Shown in pieces: positions 8,261 through 18,438 of a DNA stretch of 48,301 nt. Origin of the DNA: Fibrobacteria bacterium (GTDB lineage: Bacteria; Fibrobacterota; Fibrobacteria; UBA11236); the NCBI GenBank assembly GCA_021155885.1, contig JAJNBB010000008.1, positions 1 through 48,301 of the forward strand, read 5' to 3'. The notes below the pieces were generated by a model. It made no database searches, was not told the origin of the DNA, and saw nothing but the letters and a program-made list of their open reading frames with translations. A program made the position numbers and the translations under genes. The number at the start of each line of letters is the position of its first letter. The stretch's first letter is position 1.

Positions 8261-8719
8261 ATGCAGGACCTACCCGCTATCGCTCCCGGAATCGAAATTC
8301 GGCAGGATCCCACCCGGCAAGGCTTGGGGGTTTTCGTCACCCAGGAATTCCCTGCCGGGGCCCGTCTCGGATTCTTCACGGGGCAGGCAACCTCGGAACG
8401 CTCCCGGATGAGCTTGCAATTCGGCGCGGGCCTTTTCATTGAACCGGGACTGGAAGACCCCTTCCGGAACCTCAACCATGCATGTTCCCCATCCGCCTGT
8501 TTTATAGGAAGAGACTTGCATGCCTATCGGGACTTGCATGTCGGGGATGCGGTGACCTTGGATTATAACTTGCATGAAGAGGAACTGGCCTCCCCCTTTC
8601 AATGCAAGTGTGGAGCGGAGGGCTGCGTGGGTACCATTCAAGGCTGGAAATATCTTTCCGATGCCCAAAAGCTCCCTCGACTTGCACGGGCCGGAGCTTG
8701 GCTTTTTTCACGCTGTTAG
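8261..8719 (+). CDS. SET-domain protein-lysine methyltransferase family
   Basis: This 152-residue protein is one compact SET domain with a post-SET cysteine cluster. It opens with a strand pair around QGLGVFVTQEFPAGARLG. The SAM/active-site pseudoknot is Asn72-His73 in LNHACSPSA plus GDAVTLDYN with Tyr102, and Cys115, Cys117 and Cys122 (CKCGAEGC) probably hold zinc. Bacterial members of this short class methylate lysines of unknown proteins, and no target is apparent here. A leaderless-type TAGATT box precedes it. The 3' half is studded with ACTTGCA sites that partly force TTG leucine codons (DLH, DLH, NLH), unusual beside the CTG/CTC-rich neighbours. Confidence 0.85.
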   Translation: MQDLPAIAPGIEIRQDPTRQGLGVFVTQEFPAGARLGFFTGQATSERSRMSLQFGAGLFIEPGLEDPFRNLNHACSPSACFIGRDLHAYRDLHVGDAVTLDYNLHEEELASPFQCKCGAEGCVGTIQGWKYLSDAQKLPRLARAGAWLFSRC

Positions 8720-8981
8720 GCTTTTTCCCGTGCAACCCTAATAAAGACTTGCACGTTGATTGGGGAAAGCAGGGCTTGCACGCTGGTCCGGGAAAGCGAA
8801 AACAGCATGCATGTTGGGGGAGGCCAAGCCCTTTTGGCTTGCATGCAACCCGAGCTTAAAGACCGCGCGGGATAGATCCAGTCTGGCATGCTAGCGCCAA
8901 TTTTCCACTTGCATGCTTCTCCAACCGAACCTGACTTGCCTGGTGCTCGGCCAGAAGATGTCAACCTGCTATTTTGACGGG
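8720..8981. other. Intergenic region with ACTTGCA sites and one hairpin
   Basis: No credible gene is seen. It carries five or six of the ACTTGCA-type sites, a hairpin of CAAGCC and GGCTTG at about 8825-8842 without a T-tract, and the promoter of the next gene at its end. Confidence 0.5.
8970..8975 (+). promoter_or_regulatory. Candidate -10 box of the glycolipid-binding-family gene (leaderless type)
   Basis: TATTTT lies exactly 6 nt before the ATG at 8982. This spacing is part of the reason for choosing that start. Confidence 0.5.
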
Positions 8982-9548
8982 ATGCATCCCGCTTTGACTT
9001 GCATACACTGGCAACGCCAGGATCTTCCCGGGGAGGAGTTCTGCCGCCTGGTCCCCGACGGGAACGGATGGAGGCTGATCGGGTGGGCGACCTACTTAGA
9101 AAAAGGAACCCGTTTTCAGTTCGCCTACCGGGTCCAATGCAACCCCGGCTGGGGGACGGTGGCCTGCCGGATTCGAGGTCGGATCGGAGGGCGGGCGGTG
9201 CGGTGGGACTACCGGAGGGTCGAGGGGGTCTGGACCTGGAACGGGGCCGAAGTCCCCGGACTGGACTCCGGGCTCGACCTGGATCTGGGCTTCTCGCCGG
9301 CCACCAATCTGCCCCAGCTCCGGCGCCTGAACCTGAGCCAGGGCCAGGCGGCGGAGATGCCGGTAGCCTGGCTCGATCCGGCTACCGGAAACCTTTCCTA
9401 CCTGTCCCAGCATTACCGCCGACTCTCCGCCTCGCGCTATGCCTATGAATCCCCGACCGTCGGGTATGCCGAGACTTTGGAAGTGGACCCGGCTTCGGGT
9501 TTTGCCCTGCGCTATCCCGGATTATGGATCGCCGTTGACCGGGGATAG
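8982..9548 (+). CDS. Putative glycolipid-binding family protein (PF06475-like)
   Basis: This 188-residue cytosolic protein matches the putative glycolipid-binding family in its whole layout. An N-terminal PGEEFCRLVPDGNGWRLIG is followed by a strand repeat with VQCNPGWGTVACRIRG. Then come GVWTWNGAEVPGLD, LDLDLGFSPATNLPQLRRLNL and a C-terminal YRYESP-like region ending FALRYPGLWIAVDRG. The family name rests on structural resemblance to lipoprotein carriers, and the biological ligand is not established. I use the ATG at 8982 because the length then fits the family (about 190) and a TATTTT box stands 6 nt upstream. A longer frame from 8913 exists but begins inside the repeat cluster. Confidence 0.8.
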   Translation: MHPALTCIHWQRQDLPGEEFCRLVPDGNGWRLIGWATYLEKGTRFQFAYRVQCNPGWGTVACRIRGRIGGRAVRWDYRRVEGVWTWNGAEVPGLDSGLDLDLGFSPATNLPQLRRLNLSQGQAAEMPVAWLDPATGNLSYLSQHYRRLSASRYAYESPTVGYAETLEVDPASGFALRYPGLWIAVDRG

Positions 9549-9711
9549 CGACGTTTTTCCGATTGTGTGCATGGAAAAATTGATTTCGAAATCCAGCCCA
9601 CCATAAAACATTCATTTTTATCGAAATTAAGCCGCTTTAAACCTAAACTGTACTCCGAAATTTGCACACGGGAGGGGTGCGGGAACCCGCCGGGCCGTGT
9701 AGACTAGGGAC
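9549..9711 (+). other. AT-rich upstream region of the TIGR02147 gene
   Basis: The 163-bp gap has an AT-rich core (9575-9660). GTGTGCA at 9567-9573 and its reverse complement TGCACAC at 9663-9669 flank it, a possible pair of operator half-sites. No gene is seen. Confidence 0.35.
9700..9705 (+). promoter_or_regulatory. Candidate -10 box of the TIGR02147 operon (leaderless type)
   Basis: TAGACT lies exactly 6 nt before the ATG at 9712. Confidence 0.5.
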
Positions 9712-10557
9712 ATGCCTCCGTCGTACGCCAACGTATACGAATTCTCCGACTTCCGCGAGTTCCTCGTGGAATACCAAGCCGCGCGCCAGGCGAAGGACAA
9801 AACCTTCACCCGCAGCCGCTTCTGCCGCGAGATCGGCCTGCCCAACTCGCGCAGCTTTTTCAATGACATCGTGAAGGGCTCGAAGCCGCTTTCGAAGGTC
9901 TTCCTGGAAAGGTTCGTGAAGGCCATGGGGCTGGACGCCCAGGAGGGTCAATATTTCCGCACATTGGCGCAGTTCAACCAGTCGACGCAGTCCCAGGAGC
10001 GCGAGGCGCTGTTCGACCAGCTCGTGACCCTGAACCAGACGCCGAAGCGCTTCGTCACGCCCGAGCAGTACGAGTTTTACCGGCGTTGGCAGCATACCGC
10101 CCTCTTCGCGTTGCTGGATGTGGTCGATTTCAAGAATGACTTCGCGTTGCTGGCGAAGCGCGTGCTGCCCCGCATCTCCGTGCCGCAGGCCCGCGCCTCC
10201 ATCGCCCTGATGAAAAAACTCGGGCTGATCCGGGAGGATGAGCGTGGATGCTGGAAGCCGGTGGCGAAGACCCTGGACGCGGGCGGGTACATTCAGAACG
10301 AGTTGATCAAACAGTATCAGCTGCAATGCCTGGAGCTTTCCAAAGAGGCCATGCTGCTGGATACCGAGCTCCCCCGCAATTTTTCCACGGTCACCCTCAG
10401 CGTTTCACGCGCCGGCCAAGAGCAGATCGAACGGAAGCTTCAAAAGTTCAAGGCCGAGGTTCGCGCCATCGCGCACCGGGAGAGTGAGCCGGCGGACCGC
10501 GTCCTGCAGCTCAACGTGCAACTTTTCCCGCAGTCGGTTCCGGAGGAGGGCCCATGA
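9712..10557 (+). CDS. TIGR02147 family protein, probable DNA-binding regulator
   Basis: This 281-residue protein has the TIGR02147 plan. The N-terminus reads YANVYEFSDFREFLVEYQAAR, then a helix-turn-helix-like segment SRSFFNDIVKGSKPLSKVFLERFVKAMGL at about 45-73. AQEGQYFRTLAQFNQS and a long helical C-terminal region containing YEFYRRWQHTALFALLDVVDF follow. The family is expanded in Fibrobacter and relatives, and its function is not described to my knowledge. The N-terminal part looks like an XRE-type HTH, so a regulator is the natural guess. Its stop overlaps the start of the next lipoprotein gene (ATGA), so it is probably co-transcribed with the two lipoproteins and may control them. Confidence 0.8.
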   Translation: MPPSYANVYEFSDFREFLVEYQAARQAKDKTFTRSRFCREIGLPNSRSFFNDIVKGSKPLSKVFLERFVKAMGLDAQEGQYFRTLAQFNQSTQSQEREALFDQLVTLNQTPKRFVTPEQYEFYRRWQHTALFALLDVVDFKNDFALLAKRVLPRISVPQARASIALMKKLGLIREDERGCWKPVAKTLDAGGYIQNELIKQYQLQCLELSKEAMLLDTELPRNFSTVTLSVSRAGQEQIERKLQKFKAEVRAIAHRESEPADRVLQLNVQLFPQSVPEEGP

Positions 10558-11213
10558 AACGCCTGGAACTCCGCGCCGCGCGAGCCGCCTGGATGCTCGC
10601 GGCGGCCCTGGTCACGGGTTGCGAGATGCCCTTGCTGGCCGGCGGGTCGAATTCGACCGAGACCGGAAAGAAGGTCCACCTGACCGGGCGTGTCAGCGCC
10701 GGGAACGGCCAAGGCCTGTCCGGCGTGACCGTAAGCCTCGCGGGCACCGCGCTTCACGACACCACGGACGCGGACGGGGTATACCTCCTGTCCGGCCGCG
10801 TCGCCCGGGAAGCGGAGCCTCCCGCCGATACGCTGCGCTTCGCTCTGCAAGGGCAGGCTCTGGGCCTGCGCGTCGTGACGAGCCTCCAGGAAACGGTTCC
10901 CTCCCTGCAAGTCGTCCAGCGGGGCTTCCTCGGATACCTGAAAACGGGCGGCCTCACGGTCGTGCGCATAGAGGGGGTCCTGAAGGGGCACGGCATTCCC
11001 GCGGGGGACTCGGCCGTGGGAACGTTCTTCCACAACACCCAAGCCGGCAATTACAGCGGCTTCCTGTACTTCCCCGCTCCCGGGGACAGCGTGCGCGCCT
11101 ACGAAGTGCGCGTGCGCGTATTCGGCGCCAACGGGGAGCTGCTCGGCGCCAGCCCATCGGTTCCTTTCACCAGTCAAGCGGGCAACATCCTCATTCCCGA
11201 AATCGAACTTTGA
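10554..11213 (+). CDS. Lipoprotein with carboxypeptidase-regulatory-like domain
   Basis: This 219-residue predicted lipoprotein has a basic start, a hydrophobic stretch and a lipobox LVTGC near Cys23. A linker rich in Ser, Thr and Glu leads to a beta-sandwich typical of CarboxypepD-regulatory-like domains (HLTGRVSAGNGQGLSGVTVSL, DTTDADGVYLLSG). The second half, from about residue 120, is closely related to the same region of the next protein: both share VEGV, GNYSGF.YFP, an RV.G-type strand and VPFTS..GN. The shared second domain matches no family I can name. A GGAGG Shine-Dalgarno lies in the end of the preceding gene, and the two genes overlap by 4 bases. Confidence 0.75.
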   Translation: MKRLELRAARAAWMLAAALVTGCEMPLLAGGSNSTETGKKVHLTGRVSAGNGQGLSGVTVSLAGTALHDTTDADGVYLLSGRVAREAEPPADTLRFALQGQALGLRVVTSLQETVPSLQVVQRGFLGYLKTGGLTVVRIEGVLKGHGIPAGDSAVGTFFHNTQAGNYSGFLYFPAPGDSVRAYEVRVRVFGANGELLGASPSVPFTSQAGNILIPEIEL

Positions 11214-11232
11214 ACCACGAAGGAGAGACACC

Positions 11233-13047
11233 ATGAAATCCATTCTTCAGCGCATTCCCGGCTCGCGCCTCGCGGCGGCCGGGGTGCTCACCCTCTCGGC
11301 GCTGCTGGCGTCGTGTACCACGGACGCCGACAAGGCCACCGAAGCCGAAGGCCTCCGCCTCTCGGGACGCGTGATCGCCACCAACAGCAACCCCGTCGCC
11401 GGCGTGGTCGTCACCCTCGCCAGCAACGGGGCGAAGGACACCACGGACGCCCTGGGCCGTTTCGAGATCCGGCGCCTTTCCCCCACCTCGAGCGATACGG
11501 TGGTCTACTCGAAGAGCGGCCAGCTCCTGGCCCGCGTCAGCGTGGCGAACTGGGTGGACACCACCTTGCCCGACGTGGAGGTGATCCAGCGGGACATCTC
11601 GGGCCTGCTCACCGGCGCCGGGACGACCATAACGCGCGTCGAAGGCGTCGTGACGGGCGACGGCATCGATTCCACCTCGCCGGTCACGTCGGAGTTCTAC
11701 TATAATCCCCTGACGGGCAACTACAGCGGCTTCGTGTACTTCCCGCCCTCGTCGACCGTGAAAAATTACCAGGTGCGGGTAAAGATTTACGGACCGGGAG
11801 ACCTGCTCGTCGGCGCCAGCCAGCTCGTTCCCTTCACGAGCTTCGCCGGCAACGTCACCATACCGGCCTTCCAGCCCGGCAACGCGCGCCCGGTCGGCTT
11901 CGCCGGCCGGGACACGGTCGTCCTTCCCGGCGCTTCGATCCTCCTTCACGGGACCGCGGTGGATTCCTTCGGCACGATCGCCACGTGGGAATGGAGCCTC
12001 GACGGCGGACCCTTCGTCCCCTCTTCCTCGGGAGACGTCAGCTTTTCGCGGACGACGCAAGGCGCCTATGCCTGCATTCTGCGCGTCACGGACAACGACG
12101 GCAACCAGGCCCTCGACACCCTGACGGTGGGGGTCCTGGCGCTGGGCGCCAACTGGACCCTCCGGACCTCGACCGCCTCTTCCACCCTATACTCGGTCGC
12201 CTGGAGCCCGACGGCGAATGCCGGAGCGGGCCTGCTGGTGGCCGCCGGAGCGTCGGGCGGGGGGGTTGCCGGCACGATTCTCACCTCTCCCGATGGAACC
12301 ACCTGGACCCAAAGGACCACCGGCCTCACGCCCTCCGCGAACAACCCGAGCATTTATACGGTCGCATGGAACGGCAGTGAATTTCTGGCCATCGCGCAGG
12401 CCGAGGTGAACGCGGACAATGTGCTTCGCTCCCCCGATGGAATCACCTGGACGCGCCAGAAAATGTATGAGTTGGGGTATATCCTGAATCAGCCCCTGGT
12501 GAAGTGGATCAACGGCAAGTATATCGCCATGTCCCGCGCGCAGGGATCGTTCACCACCTCCCCCGACGGAGTCACCTGGACCAGTACGGCCGGCGCGAGC
12601 CTGGGCCGAAAGGATTTTGTCTGGACGGGATCCCAGTTCGTATCCGTGGGGGAAAACGGAAAGGTGTTTACCTCCCCGGACGCCACGACCTGGACCCAGG
12701 TTCAGACCCAGGGGGACCTGACTTCATCGGCGAGCTTAAGTTCCGTCGCGTGGACCGGCGGGCGCCTGATCGCGGTGGGTAGCGCAGGCGAGATTTACGC
12801 TTCCCTGGACGCGATCACCTGGAGCAAGCGCGGGCAGACCCCGGGCGGGTCTCCCCTGAATACGGTAATCTGGGCCGGCAATCAGGCCGTCGCCGCCGGC
12901 CAAGGGTTCGTGGTTATCTCCCCGGATAGCGGCCTTTCCTGGATCCCCAAAGCCCTTCCGGCTTCCTCGAATATCCTGTCCCTGACCTGGACCGGATCCA
13001 AGCTGGTGGGAGTGGGAGCCGGCGGCGCCATCGTCACTTCGCCGTAG
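11233..13047 (+). CDS. Large lipoprotein: regulatory-like domain, unknown domain, PKD-like domain and beta-propeller-like repeats
   Basis: This 604-residue predicted lipoprotein has the lipobox LLASC near Cys28. Domains in order are a CarboxypepD-regulatory-like sandwich (RLSGRVIATNSNPVAGVVVTL, about 40-105), the same second domain as the preceding protein (about 115-215), and a PKD-like unit (about 220-305, with GTIATWEWSLDGG). The rest is a set of repeats of the kind SPDG-x-TWT (SPDGTTWTQ, SPDGITWTR, SPDGVTWTS, SPDATTWTQ) alternating with VAWNG or VWTGSQF strands, like a BNR/Ycf48-type propeller. It should sit on the cell envelope as a binding or adhesion module. A good Shine-Dalgarno (AAGGAGAG) precedes the ATG, and a strong hairpin lies after the gene. 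It is the last gene of the TIGR02147 operon. Confidence 0.75.
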   Translation: MKSILQRIPGSRLAAAGVLTLSALLASCTTDADKATEAEGLRLSGRVIATNSNPVAGVVVTLASNGAKDTTDALGRFEIRRLSPTSSDTVVYSKSGQLLARVSVANWVDTTLPDVEVIQRDISGLLTGAGTTITRVEGVVTGDGIDSTSPVTSEFYYNPLTGNYSGFVYFPPSSTVKNYQVRVKIYGPGDLLVGASQLVPFTSFAGNVTIPAFQPGNARPVGFAGRDTVVLPGASILLHGTAVDSFGTIATWEWSLDGGPFVPSSSGDVSFSRTTQGAYACILRVTDNDGNQALDTLTVGVLALGANWTLRTSTASSTLYSVAWSPTANAGAGLLVAAGASGGGVAGTILTSPDGTTWTQRTTGLTPSANNPSIYTVAWNGSEFLAIAQAEVNADNVLRSPDGITWTRQKMYELGYILNQPLVKWINGKYIAMSRAQGSFTTSPDGVTWTSTAGASLGRKDFVWTGSQFVSVGENGKVFTSPDATTWTQVQTQGDLTSSASLSSVAWTGGRLIAVGSAGEIYASLDAITWSKRGQTPGGSPLNTVIWAGNQAVAAGQGFVVISPDSGLSWIPKALPASSNILSLTWTGSKLVGVGAGGAIVTSP

Positions 13048-13118
13048 AAGACGCCGGACGGAAAAAAGGGAGAGAGGGCTCCACGTCCGACCGGAATGCG
13101 GGTGGTGGATGTTCTCAA

Positions 13119-13152
13119 GAACGGCGGCCTTAGCGGGCCGCCGTTCTCGTTT
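13119..13152 (+). terminator. Terminator after the lipoprotein operon
   Basis: GAACGGCGGCC (13119-13129) pairs perfectly with GGCCGCCGTTC (13136-13146) around a 6-nt loop, and TCGTTT follows. It separates this operon from the converging gcvP gene. Confidence 0.75.
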
Positions 13153-13158
13153 CCAGGT

Positions 13159-16062
<2,904 letters not shown>

Positions 16063-16268
16063 CAGATATTCCGGAAAAACGGGTGAATTCGACCCGGTAA
16101 AGATAGCTATCGGGCGCCTATCCTTTTGAGGGGCGGGCCGAAAACGGAGGGGTGCCTCGAACGGATTTCACCGTTTTCGGGCCTTCGGCGGAAGCGGGAA
16201 TCCGGTTCGACGCTACCGTTCCGCCGACCCACATTCTTGCTATTCTCATCTTCCCCGAACGTCACGCT
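16063..16268. other. gcvP/lysE divergent intergenic region with two hairpins
   Basis: This 206-bp region between divergent starts holds two successive stems. CCGAAAACGG (16138-16147) pairs perfectly with CCGTTTTCGG (16171-16180), and CGGCGGAA (16186-16193) with TTCCGCCG (16219-16226). The loops are 23 and 25 nt. It may be a folded leader of the exporter gene. I recognise no known riboswitch class. Confidence 0.5.
16241..16246 (+). promoter_or_regulatory. Possible -10 box of the LysE-type gene
   Basis: TATTCT lies 22 nt before the ATG at 16269, allowing a leader of about 16 nt. If this is the true promoter, the two hairpins would be upstream DNA rather than RNA. Confidence 0.3.
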
Positions 16269-16862
16269 ATGCCCGTCGATCTGCTCTCCCTCGCGGGTTT
16301 CGCCTTCGTCTCCAGCATCACGCCGGGTCCCAATAACACCTTGCTCATGCTTTCGGGCGCGCATTGGGGTTTCCGCAAATCGCTTCCCCTGATCCTCGGA
16401 ATTTTTATCGGGTTTTCGGTCATGCTGTTCCTGGTGGGAATGGGCCTGGGCAACGCGTTCCGGGCCTGGCCGGCCTTGCACCTAAGCTTGAAGGGCGTGA
16501 GCGTGGCCTACCTGCTGTGGCTGGCCTGGAAGCTCGCGCGTGCGGCTTCTCCGGACGGGAGCGGGTCCGGAGAAGCACGGCCCCTGTCCTTTCTGGCGGC
16601 GGCCTCCATGCAATGGATCAACCCGAAGGCCTGGTTCATGGCGGTCACCGCGATGTCCGTTTACGTTCCCGTGGAGGCGCCGGCGGCGGTCCCCGTCCTG
16701 GTCACGGCGTGGTTCATGCTCGTCGGATTTCCGTGCTGCCTGGCGTGGTTCTTTTTCGGCACCGCGCTGAGACGCTTCCTCACCAATCCCCTGCGCGTGA
16801 AAGCCTTTAATTTCCTGATGGCCCTGCTGCTGCTGGCTTCGATCGTCCTCATCCTGTTTTAA
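16269..16862 (+). CDS. LysE/RhtB family amino-acid exporter
   Basis: This 197-residue inner-membrane protein is nearly all hydrophobic, with about six membrane helices. The N-terminal signature SITPGPNNTLLMLSGAHWGF is the classic motif of the LysE/RhtB superfamily, followed by a charged loop (SPDGSGSGEARPL) in the usual place and QWINPKAWFMA in the second half. These exporters push out amino acids such as lysine, threonine or homoserine, and the substrate is not decided by sequence. I start at the ATG at 16269, since a longer frame upstream adds polar residues before the conserved N-terminus. It ends 26 bp before asd, which makes lysine/threonine-pathway export an attractive but unproved guess. 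Confidence 0.88.
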   Translation: MPVDLLSLAGFAFVSSITPGPNNTLLMLSGAHWGFRKSLPLILGIFIGFSVMLFLVGMGLGNAFRAWPALHLSLKGVSVAYLLWLAWKLARAASPDGSGSGEARPLSFLAAASMQWINPKAWFMAVTAMSVYVPVEAPAAVPVLVTAWFMLVGFPCCLAWFFFGTALRRFLTNPLRVKAFNFLMALLLLASIVLILF

Positions 16863-16873
16863 GCCGTCTTTAT

Positions 16874-16879
16874 TAACTT
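16874..16879 (+). promoter_or_regulatory. Candidate -10 box of asd
   Basis: TAACTT lies 9 nt before the ATG at 16889, just after the stop of the LysE-type gene, so asd may have its own promoter with almost no leader. Confidence 0.35.
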
Positions 16880-16888
16880 TTCGGCACT

Positions 16889-17887
16889 ATGGGTATTCGC
16901 GTTGCCATCATGGGCGCCACCGGCGCCGTCGGTCAGGAATTTCTTTCCCTTCTCCAAGAGCGCCGTTTTCCGATCGCGGAATTGCGTCTGCTGGCCTCCA
17001 AGCGCTCCGCCGGCAAGACCATGCGCTTCGGCGAGGAACACATCACCGTCCAGGAACTGACGCACGGCTCCTTTGAGGGCATCGACCTCGTCCTCGCCTC
17101 GGCGGGGGGTTCCCTCAGCAAGGAGTTCGCTCCCTCGGCCGTCAAGGCCGGCGCGGTGGTCGTGGACAACACGTCCTATTTCCGCATGCATCCGGACGTG
17201 CCGCTGGTGATTCCCGAGATCAACCCCGAGGACATCCGTCTTCACAAGGGCATCATCGCGAACCCCAACTGCTCGACCATCATCATGTGCCTGCCGCTGT
17301 TTCCGCTGCACAAGCGCTACGGCATCCGGCGCGTTTCCGTGGCCACCTATCAGGCCGCCAGCGGCGCCGGCGCCGTCGCCATGCAGGAATTGATGGATGA
17401 AACGCAGGCGCGCATCGAGGGCAGGGATTTCGCGCGCAGCGTCATTCCGCACCCTTACGCGTTCAACCTCTTCCCGCACAATTCGCCCATGACCGATAAC
17501 GGTTATTGCGAGGAAGAGCTGAAGATGGTCAAGGAAACCCGCCGGATCTTCCACGACGACACCCTGCGCATCACGGCCACCTGCGTGCGCGTGCCCGTGT
17601 TGCGCGCTCATTCCGAAGCCGTGAACGTGGAATTCGAAAAGGATCCCGACCTCGCGGAATGCTACGAGATTCTCGCGCGCGCCGAAGGCGTGCAGGTACT
17701 CGAAGACCGGGCGAACAACCGGTGGCCCATGCCCCTGGACGCGTCCGGAAAGGACCCGGTCCTGGTAGGACGACTGCGCAAGGACATCAGCCAGCCGAAT
17801 ACTTTGGACCTTTGGATGGTGGGCGACCAGATCCGCAAGGGCGCCGCCTTGAACGCGGTTCAAATCGCCGAAAAGTTGTTCCCTTAG
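16889..17887 (+). CDS. asd: Aspartate-semialdehyde dehydrogenase
   Basis: This 332-residue enzyme reduces aspartyl phosphate to aspartate semialdehyde with NADPH, the shared step toward lysine, diaminopimelate, threonine and methionine. The Rossmann start VAIMGATGAVGQEFL binds the cofactor. The catalytic Cys128 is in ANPNCSTI, followed by the substrate region ATYQAASGAGAVAMQEL and the active-site His region VPVLRAHSEAVNVEF. Length and motifs are typical of the bacterial type. A diaminopimelate route fits the peptidoglycan genes in the window. The gene is 26 bp after the LysE-type exporter. A long AT-rich gap with DnaA-box-like sites follows it. Confidence 0.95.
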   Translation: MGIRVAIMGATGAVGQEFLSLLQERRFPIAELRLLASKRSAGKTMRFGEEHITVQELTHGSFEGIDLVLASAGGSLSKEFAPSAVKAGAVVVDNTSYFRMHPDVPLVIPEINPEDIRLHKGIIANPNCSTIIMCLPLFPLHKRYGIRRVSVATYQAASGAGAVAMQELMDETQARIEGRDFARSVIPHPYAFNLFPHNSPMTDNGYCEEELKMVKETRRIFHDDTLRITATCVRVPVLRAHSEAVNVEFEKDPDLAECYEILARAEGVQVLEDRANNRWPMPLDASGKDPVLVGRLRKDISQPNTLDLWMVGDQIRKGAALNAVQIAEKLFP

Positions 17888-18384
17888 TCCGTCCGTGAAT
17901 CCACATTTTCCTGTGGATTGATGTTTAAAAGCGCCTTTTTCGCCTGCCACCGGAGTTTTCAACATCCCGGTTCCTGAGGGATTGTTGGAAGCCGGGGAAA
18001 ACGTTTTTCAACCTCTATCCACAGGCTCGTTCATTAAGAAGTTCTTTCGTTTTCAAGGCTCTATCCTGCCTTGTAGTTTTGTTATAACGCTTTATTTATT
18101 AATTGGTTACAGAAAAAAATCCGGGTTTTAAACGATTATCCACGAGCTTGCTACTACTCCTGGATATATCTCTATCCAAGATTATTAATAACATGTCCCT
18201 CGGCCCGGATTTCCTTCCCTTAGGGGTGCCATGAGTCGATTCATTTTCCCGTTTTCCACTGGAATGCGTCTACGAGGGGGGAAACAAGGGTTGTGAGATC
18301 TTATGAGCCCCTGATGGGATTCGGGTGTCATCCACGAGACGCCTTGCTTCCAGGTGCCTCCACGGGCTTTCAGAAGAAGCCCAT
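17888..18384. other. AT-rich gap with DnaA-box-like sites, possible replication origin
   Basis: Sites resembling the DnaA box TTATCCACA occur at 17897-17905 (GAATCCACA), 17912-17920 (reverse, CAATCCACA), 18015-18023 (CTATCCACA), 18136-18144 (TTATCCACG) and 18328-18336 (TCATCCACG). The first two form a perfect 8-bp inverted repeat. A very AT-rich stretch lies at 18071-18120 and another at 18180-18195. No gene is seen. dnaA is not in the window, so this is only a candidate. Confidence 0.4.
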
Positions 18385-18416
18385 AAAAAAACCGGATCCC
18401 CTTTGGAGGACCCGGT
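18385..18416 (-). terminator. Terminator of the first OmpA gene
   Basis: On the minus strand ACCGG and CCGGT (18412-18416 and 18391-18395) frame a stem that is extended by TCC/GGA pairs and followed by a run of T (A-tract 18385-18390). Confidence 0.8.
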
Positions 18417-18438
18417 CTTTTAAAGGAAATCGATCCGT

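Larger units (their letters stand above)
8413..9005. repeat. Cluster of dispersed ACTTGCA-type sites
   Basis: About twelve copies of CTTGC(A), most as ACTTGCAYG, start at 8413, 8514, 8532, 8568, 8603 (reverse), 8680, 8747, 8774, 8837, 8907, 8934 (CTTGCC) and 8997. They run through the end of the SET gene, the 262-bp gap and the start of the next gene. The spacing is irregular, so this is neither a CRISPR array nor a tandem repeat. I did not notice a comparable cluster elsewhere in the window. Confidence 0.7.

Noticed and set aside
8602-8859. An 85-codon frame in the SET gene end and gap
   Set aside because: It overlaps the repeat cluster, has no ribosome site and no recognisable protein.
16063-16268. 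A glycine riboswitch before gcvP
   Set aside because: The conserved glycine-aptamer core sequences are not found and the stems lie nearer the exporter gene.
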